From Fasciolopsis buskii (lineage: Eukaryota > Platyhelminthes > Trematoda > Plagiorchiida > Fasciolidae): a stretch of DNA of 64,000 nucleotides. Made by a program: the position numbers and the translations under genes. This document shows, in pieces, positions 63,790-64,000 of this stretch (positions are counted from its first letter, which is position 1; the number at the start of each line of letters is the position of its first letter). The notes under the pieces were generated by a model, which did no database searches, was not told the DNA's origin, and was given only the letters and a program-made list of their open reading frames with translations. The stretch spans positions 27,722 through 91,721 of the forward strand of contig LUCM01005890.1 of NCBI GenBank assembly GCA_008360955.1, read 5' to 3'.

Positions 63790-64000
63790 GTGGTCAAGCG
63801 GGTTAAGCGTCTATTACCGAAAGGGTCAGCGGTACGAATCCCGGATCTGTTGATCACTTTGGTGGTAGATGGCAACTCGTAGTCGCCCGGCTAGTTACCA
63901 CATCTGACCCAGTGAGACATTATTGGATCTATGTCTCTTCATGTTTCAGGGTCAAGGTCACCAGTCTGCCCTCCCGTGCGATAGGCCCTAGTGCCTATAG
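63790..64000 (+). mobile_element. SINE-B copy running to the window edge
   Basis: The head GGTGGTCAAGCGGGTTAAGC is A-box-like, and GGTACGAATCCC is B-box-like. The body has TTTGGTGGTAGATGGCAACT and the end GATAGGCCCTAGTGCCTATA. It is the best head of family B here. Confidence 0.75.

Overview
This is eukaryotic, intron-rich DNA of metazoan type. It has short exons separated by kilobase introns, GT-AG splice sites, many microsatellites, several tRNA-headed SINE families and decayed RTE-type and CR1/Jockey-type LINEs. I see no bacterial operons, CRISPR arrays or rRNA genes, and no stand-alone tRNA that I would trust. The mix of repeats with a long-intron gene suggests a flatworm, perhaps a trematode; that is an inference and was not tested by any search.

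The only gene I recognise lies on the minus strand and is an AGAP/centaurin-gamma-type Arf GTPase-activating protein. Four exons are well supported by homology, splice sites and reading phase: 22299-22736 (linker and first half of a PH domain), 20206-20692 (second PH segment and a low-complexity insert), 11588-11785 (rest of the insert) and 7712-8107 (last PH strand and helix, then the start of the ArfGAP zinc finger). The rest of the ArfGAP domain and any ankyrin repeats must lie beyond the left edge or in exons I could not find. Three further minus-strand exons (42662-42853, 45146-45513 and, less surely, 46292-46439) are phase-compatible and are probably the upstream linker of the same gene. 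If so, the gene spans at least 38 kb and has an intron of about 19.9 kb. The Ras-like GTPase domain expected upstream was not found.

Most other recognisable sequence is repetitive. Fragments of one RTE-like LINE family lie at 2.4-3.5, 6.6-7.1, 15.0, 28.9-29.2, 30.0-30.5, 31.0, 37.0, 44.1, 50.4-50.8 and 59.3 kb. A CR1/Jockey-like reverse transcriptase remnant lies at 38.6-38.9 kb. Three tRNA-headed SINE families, called A, B and C here, are scattered through the window.

The most striking large-scale feature is a pair of inverted copies about 2.3-2.4 kb long, 15.67-18.0 kb and 55.73-58.16 kb. They are about 97% identical in their outer blocks, and one sits inside an AGAP intron. Their matching open frames look impressive, but the substitutions between copies fit neutral decay. 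No new defence or metabolic system is evident.
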